Shown in pieces: positions 6,520 to 11,936 of a stretch of 11,936 nucleotides of DNA. The position numbers and the translations under genes are program-made. The notes under the pieces are model-generated. The model saw only the letters and a list, made by a program, of their open reading frames with translations. It was not told the origin of the DNA and searched no databases. The stretch comes from an uncultured Collinsella sp. (GTDB taxonomy: Bacteria > Actinomycetota > Coriobacteriia > Coriobacteriales > Coriobacteriaceae): the NCBI GenBank assembly GCA_900550825.1, contig URTZ01000046.1, positions 1-11,936 on the forward strand, given 5' to 3'. The stretch's first letter is position 1. Every line of letters begins with the position of its first letter.

Positions 6520-6569
6520 CGTTATAGCTAGCTATATTATAGGAAGGTATAATATAGCTAGCTATAACG
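6520..6569. promoter_or_regulatory. Perfect 22-bp inverted repeat with -10 element, ATPase promoter/operator
   Basis: Arms 6520-6541 and 6548-6569 are exact reverse complements over 22 bp around a 6-bp centre GGAAGG. Each arm contains the self-palindrome TATAGCTAGCTATA (6523-6536 and 6553-6566), giving two nested dyads 30 bp apart. The right arm begins TATAAT (6548-6553), a full -10 consensus 34 bp upstream of the ATPase ATG. An AGGAAGGA site (6573-6580) then precedes the ATG by 7 bp. The arrangement fits an operator bound by a dimer or tetramer over the promoter; as RNA it could also form a long 5' hairpin. The winged helix in the ATPase itself is one candidate binder. Confidence 0.75.
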
Positions 6570-6587
6570 CAAAGGAAGGATGGCCCT

Positions 6588-7979
6588 ATGTTTATCGGAA
6601 GAACAGTGGAAATGTCCGAGCTCAATCGACTGTATGGCACGGGCTCCTTTGAGATGCCTGTGATTTACGGCCGCCGTCGTGTGGGTAAAACGCGCCTTAT
6701 CACAGAGTTCATCCAAGGCAAGAAGGCTATTTACTTTCAAGCTCGTCGTACCAATGCGGAGGCAAACCTGCACGGCTTTAGCCAGGCGATACTTGCAGGC
6801 TCGGTTGGTGCTGCAGGCGTGTCGTTTCGTAGTTTTGACGAAGCGTTCGATGCATTGGCCACCATGGCTCGCACGGAACGTTTGGTTGTCGTGATTGACG
6901 AGTATCCCTATCTCGCCCAATCGAATCCCGAAATCAGCTCGTTGCTGCAAGACAAGATCGACCACTTATACAAAGAGACCAGGCTAATGCTGATCCTATG
7001 CGGCTCGTCTCTTTCGTTTATGGAGGAACAGGTGTTGGGCTACGAGAGCCCACTATACGGTAGGCGTACGGCCCAGTTTAAGATTATGCCGCTCGATTTT
7101 ACGACGACCCTCGGGTTGTGGCAGAGCATGGGTCGCGAAGACGCTGCAGTTTGCTATGGCATGACGGGCGGCATTCCTGCATATATCGAGAAAGTCGATC
7201 CTGCCGTATCGCTCAAGGACAACATCAAACGTCTTTTTCTTACTCCTACGGGCTATCTCTTTGAGGAGCCGAGTAACCTGCTGTTGCAAGAGTGCCGCAA
7301 TCCCGAGCAATATGATGCGATTGTGCAAGCAATTGCTCAGGGGCGCTCGAGGATCTCGGAGATTGCGAGCTCTACGGGAATCCCTGCGAGCAACGTAAAG
7401 AGCTATGTGGATAAGCTGGCGTCGCTTGGGATTGTCGAGCGCGAGCTGCCCCTAAACGAGACGAGCAATAAGCGAGCCGTGTATCTGCTGAGCGACCAGA
7501 TGTTTAGGTTCTGGTACAAGTTTGTTCCGCAGAACATCGGGCTGATTCAAAACGACATGGCCGAGATGGCGTATAAGCGCATTGAGCCGCACGTATCGGA
7601 TTACATGGGTACGGTCTTTGAGCTTATATGCAGACAATACGTGTACGAACTCGCGCGCGCGGGCCGGCTCGACGTGGTTCCGGCGAGCGTCGGGCGCTGG
7701 TGGGGGACGGATAATCGCACGCATACGCAGGAAGAAATCGACTTAATTGTTGACGATGTCGAGGGCACTGCTCTGTTTGCGGAGTGCAAATGGCGCAATG
7801 AACCGGTGGGCGAAGACGTGCTGCAAAAGCTCGTGCACCGAAGCGAGCTCTTTAGACGGCAACGAAAAAGCTATGCACTATTCTCAAAAAGCGGCTTTAC
7901 GCAGGGATGTCGGGATGCCGCGGAGAGCAGGGGAGACGTCAAGCTGATCTCGTTTGCCGAGATGTGCGAGCGGAGATAA
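6588..7979 (+). CDS. Archaeal-type AAA ATPase with winged helix and C-terminal DUF234 nuclease-like domain
   Basis: This soluble protein of 463 aa belongs to the ATPase_2 plus DUF234 family. Residues 1-170 hold the P-loop ATPase: Walker A GRRRVGKT (28-35), Walker B VVVIDEYPYLA with Asp104-Glu105, and a LILCGSS sensor strand (134-141). Residues about 240-290 form a winged helix (SRISEIASSTGIPASNVKSYVDKLASLGIVER). The C-terminus carries a PD-(D/E)XK-like nuclease signature: GTVFE (341-345), EIDLIV with Asp385, and ECKW with Glu399 and Lys401. Length and order are normal and nothing looks broken. The ATG at 6588 follows AGGAAGGA. Its biological role is not established; defence, DNA transactions or mobile-element roles have been suggested for such ATPases. 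It stands alone between two palindromic repeat arrays behind an elaborate palindromic promoter, and the stop lies at the edge of the right array. Confidence 0.9.
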   Translation: MFIGRTVEMSELNRLYGTGSFEMPVIYGRRRVGKTRLITEFIQGKKAIYFQARRTNAEANLHGFSQAILAGSVGAAGVSFRSFDEAFDALATMARTERLVVVIDEYPYLAQSNPEISSLLQDKIDHLYKETRLMLILCGSSLSFMEEQVLGYESPLYGRRTAQFKIMPLDFTTTLGLWQSMGREDAAVCYGMTGGIPAYIEKVDPAVSLKDNIKRLFLTPTGYLFEEPSNLLLQECRNPEQYDAIVQAIAQGRSRISEIASSTGIPASNVKSYVDKLASLGIVERELPLNETSNKRAVYLLSDQMFRFWYKFVPQNIGLIQNDMAEMAYKRIEPHVSDYMGTVFELICRQYVYELARAGRLDVVPASVGRWWGTDNRTHTQEEIDLIVDDVEGTALFAECKWRNEPVGEDVLQKLVHRSELFRRQRKSYALFSKSGFTQGCRDAAESRGDVKLISFAEMCERR

Positions 7980-8001
7980 CCAAGCGCGCTCTGATGTGAT
8001 G

Positions 8002-8111
8002 CTCGGAATGGGACGCGCTTTCCCTTTGGCGGAAAGCGCGTCCCAGATTTCGGCCTCAGAGTGGGACGCATTTTCCGGTAGAGGCCTGGAGCGGAAAGCA
8101 CGTCCCAGAAT
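8002..8111. repeat. Second copy of the palindromic repeat array (partial-full-partial)
   Basis: A right half-unit (8002-8023), one full 46-nt unit (8031-8076) and a left half-unit (8093-8111) share arms, centre and linker with the array at 6169-6461; the unit starts at 8031 and 8093 are again 62 nt apart. The right arm of the first half-unit and the left arm of the full unit form a perfect 15-bp stem (8009-8023 with 8031-8045) around a 7-nt loop. The array breaks off in mid-unit near 8111. Positions 8112-8260 hold nothing else that I can identify. Confidence 0.82.
8009..8045. other. Perfect 15-bp hairpin just after the ATPase gene
   Basis: TGGGACGCGCTTTCC (8009-8023) and its exact reverse complement (8031-8045) flank the loop CTTTGGC, 29 bp past the ATPase stop. 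A strong RNA hairpin here could protect or end the message, but no U tract follows, so it is not a classical intrinsic terminator. It arises from neighbouring arms of two adjacent repeat units. Confidence 0.65.
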
Positions 8112-8269
8112 CCGGGCAATTCGCTGGTCCGGTGGTTGAGCAAGCGCCGCGCCAAGGATGCCGAGCGTAAAACCTACAATGAAAACGGCGTAAAAACTGC
8201 ATTGAGAATGGCGTAATTTCGCAGGATGACGTCGCCCGCTGGTGCTGCAGGAGCGGTGACCTGCAAACC

Positions 8270-8617
8270 TTGGGTTTTCGGACGAGCTTGCGCGAGAGAG
8301 CAGGCCAGTATGTGCGCTCGAAGGCCCGCGTTCGCGTGCGCCCCAAGCGCTACTTCTGTGACCCGTCACTTGCGGCGGCGTTGCTGGGGGCTACCCCTGA
8401 GCGGCTGCTTGGCGATATGCAAACGCTGGGGATGCTCTTTGAGAATCTCATCCTGCGCGACGTGCGCGTGTTCCTTTCCACCTACGGCGGTGTCGACAAC
8501 AGTGTTCATTATTTCCGAGATGAGAAGGGCCTTGAGGTCGATCTGATCGTTGAGCACGACGGGCGTTGGGGAGGCGGCGGCGTCGACAGTTCGATAACGC
8601 CACCGCTCTGTTTCTAA
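8270..8617 (+). pseudogene. Truncated DUF4143/AAA_14-type ATPase, C-terminal fragment
   Basis: The frame ending at 8617 reads SLRERAGQYVRSKARVRVRPKRYF, DPSLAAALLGATPERLLGDM, LGMLFENLILRDVRVFL, then NSVHYFRDEKGLEVDLIVE. This is the C-terminal DUF4143 part of ATPases that begin with an AAA_14 domain, as I remember the family. The entire ATPase portion and the first part of DUF4143 are missing, and upstream the frame stops at 8180 without a match. After DGRWGG, where the family continues with an (I/F)EVK nuclease-core motif, the sequence turns into unrelated GGVDSSITPPLCF and stops. It is therefore cut at both ends, with the Glu-x-Lys residues lost. The frame itself is intact over about 110 codons, suggesting fairly recent loss. 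Confidence 0.75.
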
Positions 8618-9036
8618 ATCATTGCAATCCCGCGCACGGCACTCAGCAGCTCGTACTCCCTTTGACTCCACTGGCGCAGCTCGGCAGCCTCGACGGCGTC
8701 GTGGCACAGATCCAAAAACACCTCGGCGCCCTCGCAGAAGCACTCGCGGGCAAAGGCGCCGGATCCGTCCGCAACGCACACGCTGTCGGCGAAGAGCATC
8801 CATCTGGACGGCTCACGAGGGTCATCTCCGAGCAGCTTGATCTGCAGCACGTGCGGGTCGCCGGCGGCGCAGAGCTCTTCCTCGAGCACCTGCACGGTAA
8901 AGCGCATCTGGTGGGAGAGGCTGTTCTTGACCATGGCCGAGGCATAGCCGCTCGGCTCGTCCAGAAGATGCATTCGTTTTGGCTTGGCTGCCAGGTTGTG
9001 GAAGTTGCGCTCACTGCGCACGGAGAAATTGTCCAT
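8614..9036 (-). CDS. Hypothetical protein (140 aa), function unknown
   Basis: I do not recognise this protein. It is soluble-looking, mixed alpha/beta, with three closely spaced Cys (AFARECFCEGAEVFLDLCHDAVEAA) and alternating strands MRFTVQVLEEELC, HVLQIKLLGDD, RWMLFADSVCVAD. No membrane segment or signal peptide is seen. I chose the ATG at 9036 (MDNFSV) because AAAGGAG lies 5 bp upstream; the frame stays open to 9171 but without such a site. The stop overlaps the end of the decayed ATPase fragment on the other strand, so the deletion that removed that gene probably ended here. The coherent codon pattern and ribosome binding site make it a likely real gene, probably restricted to Coriobacteriia. 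Confidence 0.65.
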   Translation of the reverse strand: MDNFSVRSERNFHNLAAKPKRMHLLDEPSGYASAMVKNSLSHQMRFTVQVLEEELCAAGDPHVLQIKLLGDDPREPSRWMLFADSVCVADGSGAFARECFCEGAEVFLDLCHDAVEAAELRQWSQREYELLSAVRGIAMI

Positions 9037-9137
9037 ACGGACTCCTTTCATCGATGTTGGCAGGGCCACCGTGCCTCTTGGCCGGTTGGCGTCGGGATCG
9101 TGGAGCCAACTCTCTACCCCGACTCTGGATAAAACGC

Positions 9138-9154
9138 GCCCGCTCCTTGCGGGC
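9138..9154 (-). other. Short GC-rich hairpin
   Basis: GCCCGC (9138-9143) and GCGGGC (9149-9154) flank a 5-nt loop. On the - strand GCG-TTTT follows, so it might act as a weak terminator or pause site, but the U tract is short. The rest of 9037-9308 holds no gene that I can support. Confidence 0.3.
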
Positions 9155-9253
9155 AAGAGGAAGTCTATCAACGTGTACGGACAGAAATCAAGCGCCGCCT
9201 GCGAAATGACGCGTGAACGGCGTTGGTTCCCAAGTGATTATTCGGCTTTCATC

Positions 9254-9297
9254 CGGAAAAGTGTCGAAATAGGCACCTTAAAACTTCGGAAAAGTGT
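9254..9297. repeat. 11-bp direct repeat, 33 bp apart
   Basis: CGGAAAAGTGT occurs at 9254-9264 and 9287-9297, identical and spaced 33 bp (about three helical turns). It sits in a gene-free stretch between two - strand genes. It may be a protein-binding pair or a relic of an element; no more can be said. Confidence 0.5.
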
Positions 9298-9308
9298 AGC
9301 TGGATGAC

Positions 9309-9334
9309 AAAACAGCACTTAGAAGCCGGTGCTG
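9309..9334 (-). terminator. Likely intrinsic terminator of the 9368-10342 gene
   Basis: On the - strand CAGCAC-cggcttctaa-GTGCTG is followed directly by TTTTGTC, starting 34 bp past the stop of the Pro/Ala-rich membrane protein gene. The stem is short (6 bp) and the U run is four, so the call is moderate. Confidence 0.5.
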
Positions 9335-9367
9335 GATGCGGGATCCTGCGGCCGCCTTCAGCTCTCG

Positions 9368-10342
9368 CTACTCGTCGTCTCCGTCGTTGGGGTCGCCCTT
9401 GAGGGTGTTGATGTCCAGGTACTGGTTATCGTCCTCTTTTTGCTGGGTCTCCGACTCCGCTTGGGTGGGGCCGCGGAACAGCTGGAACCCCTCAAACGCA
9501 ATGACACCGAGCAGGGCAATGATAATGGCGATAAAGGCAACCTTGACTGCCTGCGGAAATTCCGAGAAACGCAGCGCCTTTTCCTCGGCGTAATAATCGG
9601 CAAAGCGCTCTTCGCCCGTGCTTTTGGTATACGCCGGCGCGGACGCGGCCTCCGGGTCATATTCCGGTGCAGGCGTGGCGGCGTACGGATCGTTGAGATA
9701 ATCGCTCGATGCGGTGCCATAGTTCTCGGTCTCGATGCGACCGTTGCCAGCATAGCCATCGGAATAATCGGAATATGCCGCACCGCCCTCATAGTCCGCG
9801 GCGCTCGTGTTGGCGGCAAAAAGCGGGTTAACTGGAACGTCGAGCGCCGGCATGCCGGTAGAGGTCTCATCCAGATCGGTTGCAGCCCAGGAATCGTAGG
9901 CAACCTGATGGGCAACGGGCTCATCGAGCCTTGTGACCGGAGGCTTGCGTGCCGCAGGAACGGGCAACTGCTGGGCGTTGTACATAACGGTGCTGTCGGC
10001 CGATTTGCCCTGCGTCGCCGCAGCGAGAAATGCCGCCGTCTCGGACGGGTCGCTTGCGGGGCGGGGAGCGGTCGTGGGCGCCGAAGTGGGTGCGGGCGTC
10101 GAAACAGGCGACTGCGCAGGAGTCGGCGCAGGTGCGGACTTAGGCGCAAGTGCGGGATTGGGGTTTGACGGGCGAGCCCCGCCGCCCATGAGTTCGTCGG
10201 CGGTCCACGGGCGATCATCCATCACATCGTCAAGGCTCAGCGAAAACAGGTCGTCTTCACCCTCATCGAACATGCGGTGCACATGTCCACCAATTGCCGG
10301 AATCAATCCGCGACCGGTGCATGATGCCTTGCTCAACGCCAT
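9368..10342 (-). CDS. Pro/Ala-rich single-pass membrane protein, function unknown
   Basis: This 324-aa protein has no family I recognise. From the N-terminus it has a short basic stretch (about 1-24), an acidic segment FDEGEDDLFSLSLDDVMDD (about 26-44), a low-complexity Pro/Ala/Ser linker (about 58-95), then a disordered Tyr/Asp/Ser/Gly-rich region with SDYSDGYAGN-like motifs. One membrane helix follows (VAFIAIIIALLGVIAFEGFQLF, about 268-289), then an acidic 35-residue tail ending GDPNDGDDE. There is no N-terminal signal peptide, so most of the protein is probably cytoplasmic with a short outside tail. I chose the ATG at 10342 (MALSKAS) because GAAAGGA lies about 8 bp upstream; the open frame extends to 10438 without a site. 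A TATAAT box precedes it and a likely terminator follows, so it appears monocistronic. Confidence 0.8.
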   Translation of the reverse strand: MALSKASCTGRGLIPAIGGHVHRMFDEGEDDLFSLSLDDVMDDRPWTADELMGGGARPSNPNPALAPKSAPAPTPAQSPVSTPAPTSAPTTAPRPASDPSETAAFLAAATQGKSADSTVMYNAQQLPVPAARKPPVTRLDEPVAHQVAYDSWAATDLDETSTGMPALDVPVNPLFAANTSAADYEGGAAYSDYSDGYAGNGRIETENYGTASSDYLNDPYAATPAPEYDPEAASAPAYTKSTGEERFADYYAEEKALRFSEFPQAVKVAFIAIIIALLGVIAFEGFQLFRGPTQAESETQQKEDDNQYLDINTLKGDPNDGDDE

Positions 10343-10376
10343 TCTGTCCCATCCTTTCGAAATACTAATGACATCG

Positions 10377-10382
10377 ATTATA
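10377..10382 (-). promoter_or_regulatory. -10 box (TATAAT) of the 9368-10342 gene
   Basis: A perfect TATAAT on the - strand lies 34 bp upstream of the ATG at 10342. No convincing -35 is seen 16-18 bp further up, so it may rely on an activator or a weak -35. Confidence 0.45.
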
Positions 10383-10465
10383 TGGAACTTCCCAAGCTGC
10401 TCGGTCTTGGATTCGCGCTTTCCAGAACTCGCGCCCAAAAGGGGAGGGGCAATCCAGGCGAGTGC

Positions 10466-11119
10466 CTATTTGTCGCCGGCCGCCGCCTTGGCCTCATTGA
10501 GGTAGCTATAGAAGCTGTACTTGGAGATGCCAAAGAACTCGCAGGCGCGCTCGCTCGACTTGGAAATGAGGAAGGCGCCGCGACGGTCGAGGTAGCCAAT
10601 GGCACGAATGCGCTCGTCTTTGGTCATGAGTGCCGCGGGCTTGCCCACAAACTGCTCGCACTCGTGCAGCAGGTCCTCGAGCAGGTCGCCGATGTTCTTG
10701 GTAATGGGCTCGGGCTCGGTATAGCCCGTGCCGCCGGTGCCGGTAAAGGCATCGAGCGAACGCTCAAAAGCCTTCATAAGCGTAATGTCAAAGTTGATGC
10801 CCAAAATGCCGACGGGTTTGCCCTCATCGTTGCGGATAAAGATCGTCGACGATTTGAGCAGCTTACCGTCGGTGGTTTTAGTGAGGTACGGCTCGCGGTC
10901 GTGTACATCGGTGGCGCCCTCGTGCATGGACTCAAACACGATATGGCTGGGGCCGTCACCCAGTTTGCGCCCGCTGACGTGGCCGTTTTCGATCACTACG
11001 ATGGAGTGGTCCACGTCCTCGGTCTCCAGATCGTGGACGACGACTTCGCAGTTGGGGCCAAATTGGAGCGCCAGACCGTGTGCGAGGCGCTTGTAAAACT
11101 CAATCTGTGCGGGGGTCAT
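10466..11119 (-). CDS. YheO/DauR-like PAS-domain transcriptional regulator
   Basis: This is a 217-aa cytoplasmic regulator. Residues about 5-120 match the YheO-like PAS domain (YKRLAHGLALQFGPNCEVVVHDL, GRKLGDGPS, LLKSSTIFIRNDEGKPVGILGINFDIT). Residues about 155-212 form the HTH_22-type DNA-binding domain (MTKDERIRAIGYLDRRGAFLISKSSERACEFFGISKYSFYSYL). Both domains together are the layout of DauR, the D-arginine catabolism regulator, and E. coli YheO. I chose the ATG at 11119 (MTPAQIE) because AGGAAGG lies 5 bp upstream, while the longer open frame to 11194 has no such site. It is divergent from dpaL with 276 bp between starts, and such regulators usually control neighbouring amino acid catabolism genes. 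The ligand, perhaps a D-amino acid or diaminopropionate, is inferred. Confidence 0.9.
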   Translation of the reverse strand: MTPAQIEFYKRLAHGLALQFGPNCEVVVHDLETEDVDHSIVVIENGHVSGRKLGDGPSHIVFESMHEGATDVHDREPYLTKTTDGKLLKSSTIFIRNDEGKPVGILGINFDITLMKAFERSLDAFTGTGGTGYTEPEPITKNIGDLLEDLLHECEQFVGKPAALMTKDERIRAIGYLDRRGAFLISKSSERACEFFGISKYSFYSYLNEAKAAAGDK

Positions 11120-11257
11120 GGGTACCTTCCTAAAAATTAGTTTGGGCTCACTGTGCCATAAACCACACATGACCGCAAACAAATCCATCAACAAGGCAAT
11201 TCATGACCGTTCGGCGGCGAAAAAGTACCGATTACGGCAACAAACAATTCGTTAGGT

Positions 11258-11310
11258 ATGCCAATCAAAAAGTGTGATAGAACATTACTAACAAACTTTT
11301 TGTTTGGCAT
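11258..11310. promoter_or_regulatory. 16-bp inverted repeat between the PAS regulator and dpaL, operator candidate
   Basis: ATGCCAATCAAAAAGT (11258-11273) and ACTTTTTGTTTGGCAT (11295-11310) are reverse complements at 15 of 16 positions, with a 21-bp gap and centres 37 bp apart. It lies about 86 bp upstream of the dpaL start in a divergent regulator-enzyme region, the usual place for the operator. Long spaced arms could suit a looping or tetrameric regulator. As RNA it is less likely to matter because of the large loop. Confidence 0.5.
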
Positions 11311-11320
11311 CCACATAAAA

Positions 11321-11352
11321 GTTCAGCCGTGTGAATGGGATCGGGCTGAAAC
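11321..11352 (+). other. Possible leader hairpin upstream of dpaL
   Basis: TTCAGCC (11322-11328) pairs with GGCTGAA (11344-11350) around a 15-nt loop, about 45 nt before the dpaL start. If transcription begins to its left, it would be a hairpin in the leader. It shows no riboswitch that I recognise. Confidence 0.3.
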
Positions 11353-11395
11353 GCGTATGCGGGGCCGGCAAGAGAGGACTTAAGGAGTTCACCGT

Positions 11396-11936
11396 ATGGC
11401 CGATAAGATCCAGTGGGCGGGCAACACGATGCCCAAGAGCGATGACAAGCACTTGGGAATCATGAGTCTCGACCACGTGAAGAAGGCCCGCGCCTTCCAC
11501 CAGTCGTTCCCCCAGTACACCGTCACTCCGCTTGCCCGCCTGGACGGCCAGGCCGCGCGCCTGGGCCTGTCCAACCTGTGCGTTAAGGACGAGAGCTATC
11601 GTTTTGGCCTCAACGCCTTTAAGGTTCTGGGTGGCTCGTTTGCCATGGCCAACTACATTGCCGACGAGACCGGCAAGGACGTTGCCGAGTGCACCTTCGA
11701 TTACCTGACCTCCGATCAGCTGGCCGAGGACTTTGGCCAGGCTACCTTCTTTACCGCCACCGACGGCAACCATGGCCGCGGCGTGGCATGGGCTGCCAAC
11801 AAGCTGGGCCAGAAGGCTGTCGTGCACATGCCCAAGGGTTCCACCAAGCCCCGCTTCGATAACATTGCCGCCGAGGGCGCCACGGTGACCATCGAAGAGG
11901 TCAACTACGACGAGTGCGTGCGCATGGCCGCCGCCG
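11396..11936 (+). CDS. dpaL: Diaminopropionate ammonia-lyase, N-terminal part
   Basis: This PLP-dependent lyase (YgeX family, fold type II) cleaves D- or L-2,3-diaminopropionate to pyruvate and two ammonia in the cytoplasm. The first 180 residues are present and the gene runs off the right edge; the full enzyme is about 400 aa. Diagnostic segments are KDESYRFGLNAFKVLGGSFA, in which Lys76 is the expected Schiff-base lysine, and FFTATDGNHGRGVAWAANKLGQ followed by HMPKGSTKPRFDNI. The ATG at 11396 follows AAGGAG (11382-11387) by 8 bp. The divergent PAS regulator probably controls it. In other gut bacteria dpaL often sits with ygeY-, ygeW- and ssnA-like genes, but any such partners lie beyond the window. 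Confidence 0.93.
   Translation, partial: MADKIQWAGNTMPKSDDKHLGIMSLDHVKKARAFHQSFPQYTVTPLARLDGQAARLGLSNLCVKDESYRFGLNAFKVLGGSFAMANYIADETGKDVAECTFDYLTSDQLAEDFGQATFFTATDGNHGRGVAWAANKLGQKAVVHMPKGSTKPRFDNIAAEGATVTIEEVNYDECVRMAAA

Noticed and set aside
8566..9132. 188-codon + strand open frame opposite the 140-aa hypothetical gene
   Set aside because: The - strand frame has a well-spaced AAAGGAG site and more natural composition. The + strand frame lacks a site and starts inside the decayed ATPase fragment.
9340..9357. Adjacent BamHI and NotI sites (GGATCC-TGCGGCCGC) suggesting a cloning junction
   Set aside because: The sites fall between an intact gene end and its terminator, with no vector sequence around them; chance in GC-rich DNA is the simpler explanation.
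10382..11140. 252-codon + strand open frame opposite the PAS regulator
   Set aside because: The - strand product matches YheO/DauR regulators end to end, so the + strand frame is a shadow.
11288..11827. 179-codon - strand open frame opposite dpaL
   Set aside because: The + strand gives an unmistakable diaminopropionate ammonia-lyase with its Lys76 motif and an AAGGAG site.

Overview
The window looks like chromosomal DNA of a gut Coriobacteriia bacterium, most likely Collinsella or a close relative. The grounds are high GC content, strong AAGGAG-type ribosome binding sites, CCA-encoding tRNA genes, and gene types I associate with that group. The genus is inferred from sequence style, not from a search.

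Layout, left to right. Positions 1-2999 (+) hold the end of a heme/cobalamin/ferric-chelate importer operon: substrate-binding protein (5' end cut off), FecCD-type permease, and an ATPase with a family-typical extra C-terminal domain. It runs directly into a short remnant of an IS3-family transposase in the same reading frame (3000-3092). Positions 3095-5130 (-) hold a TetR-family regulator and, upstream of it, a polytopic flippase-like (LPG synthase TM family) membrane protein. Positions 5281-5448 (-) hold tRNA-Glu(CUC) and tRNA-Gln(CUG), with a promoter on one side and a strong intrinsic terminator on the other. A small + strand gene follows (5715-6125); it resembles the N-terminal half of a MarR-like regulator family without the DNA-binding half.

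The most unusual part is 6125-8620. A single ATPase gene (6588-7979; AAA fold, winged helix, C-terminal PD-(D/E)XK-like nuclease domain) is bracketed by two arrays of the same imperfect palindromic repeat: five 46-nt units with a 61-62-nt period on the left, one full and two partial units on the right. Its promoter region carries a perfect 22-bp inverted repeat built from two copies of the self-palindrome TATAGCTAGCTATA. To the right lies a decayed fragment of a second ATPase-type gene (DUF4143 family).

The right part holds two uncharacterised - strand genes (8614-9036, and a Pro/Ala-rich single-pass membrane protein at 9368-10342 with a likely terminator). A divergent pair follows: a YheO/DauR-like PAS regulator (10466-11119, -) and the start of diaminopropionate ammonia-lyase dpaL (11396 to the end, +). 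The region between them carries a 16-bp inverted repeat that is a good operator candidate, so the PAS regulator probably controls dpaL and diaminopropionate (or related amino acid) breakdown.
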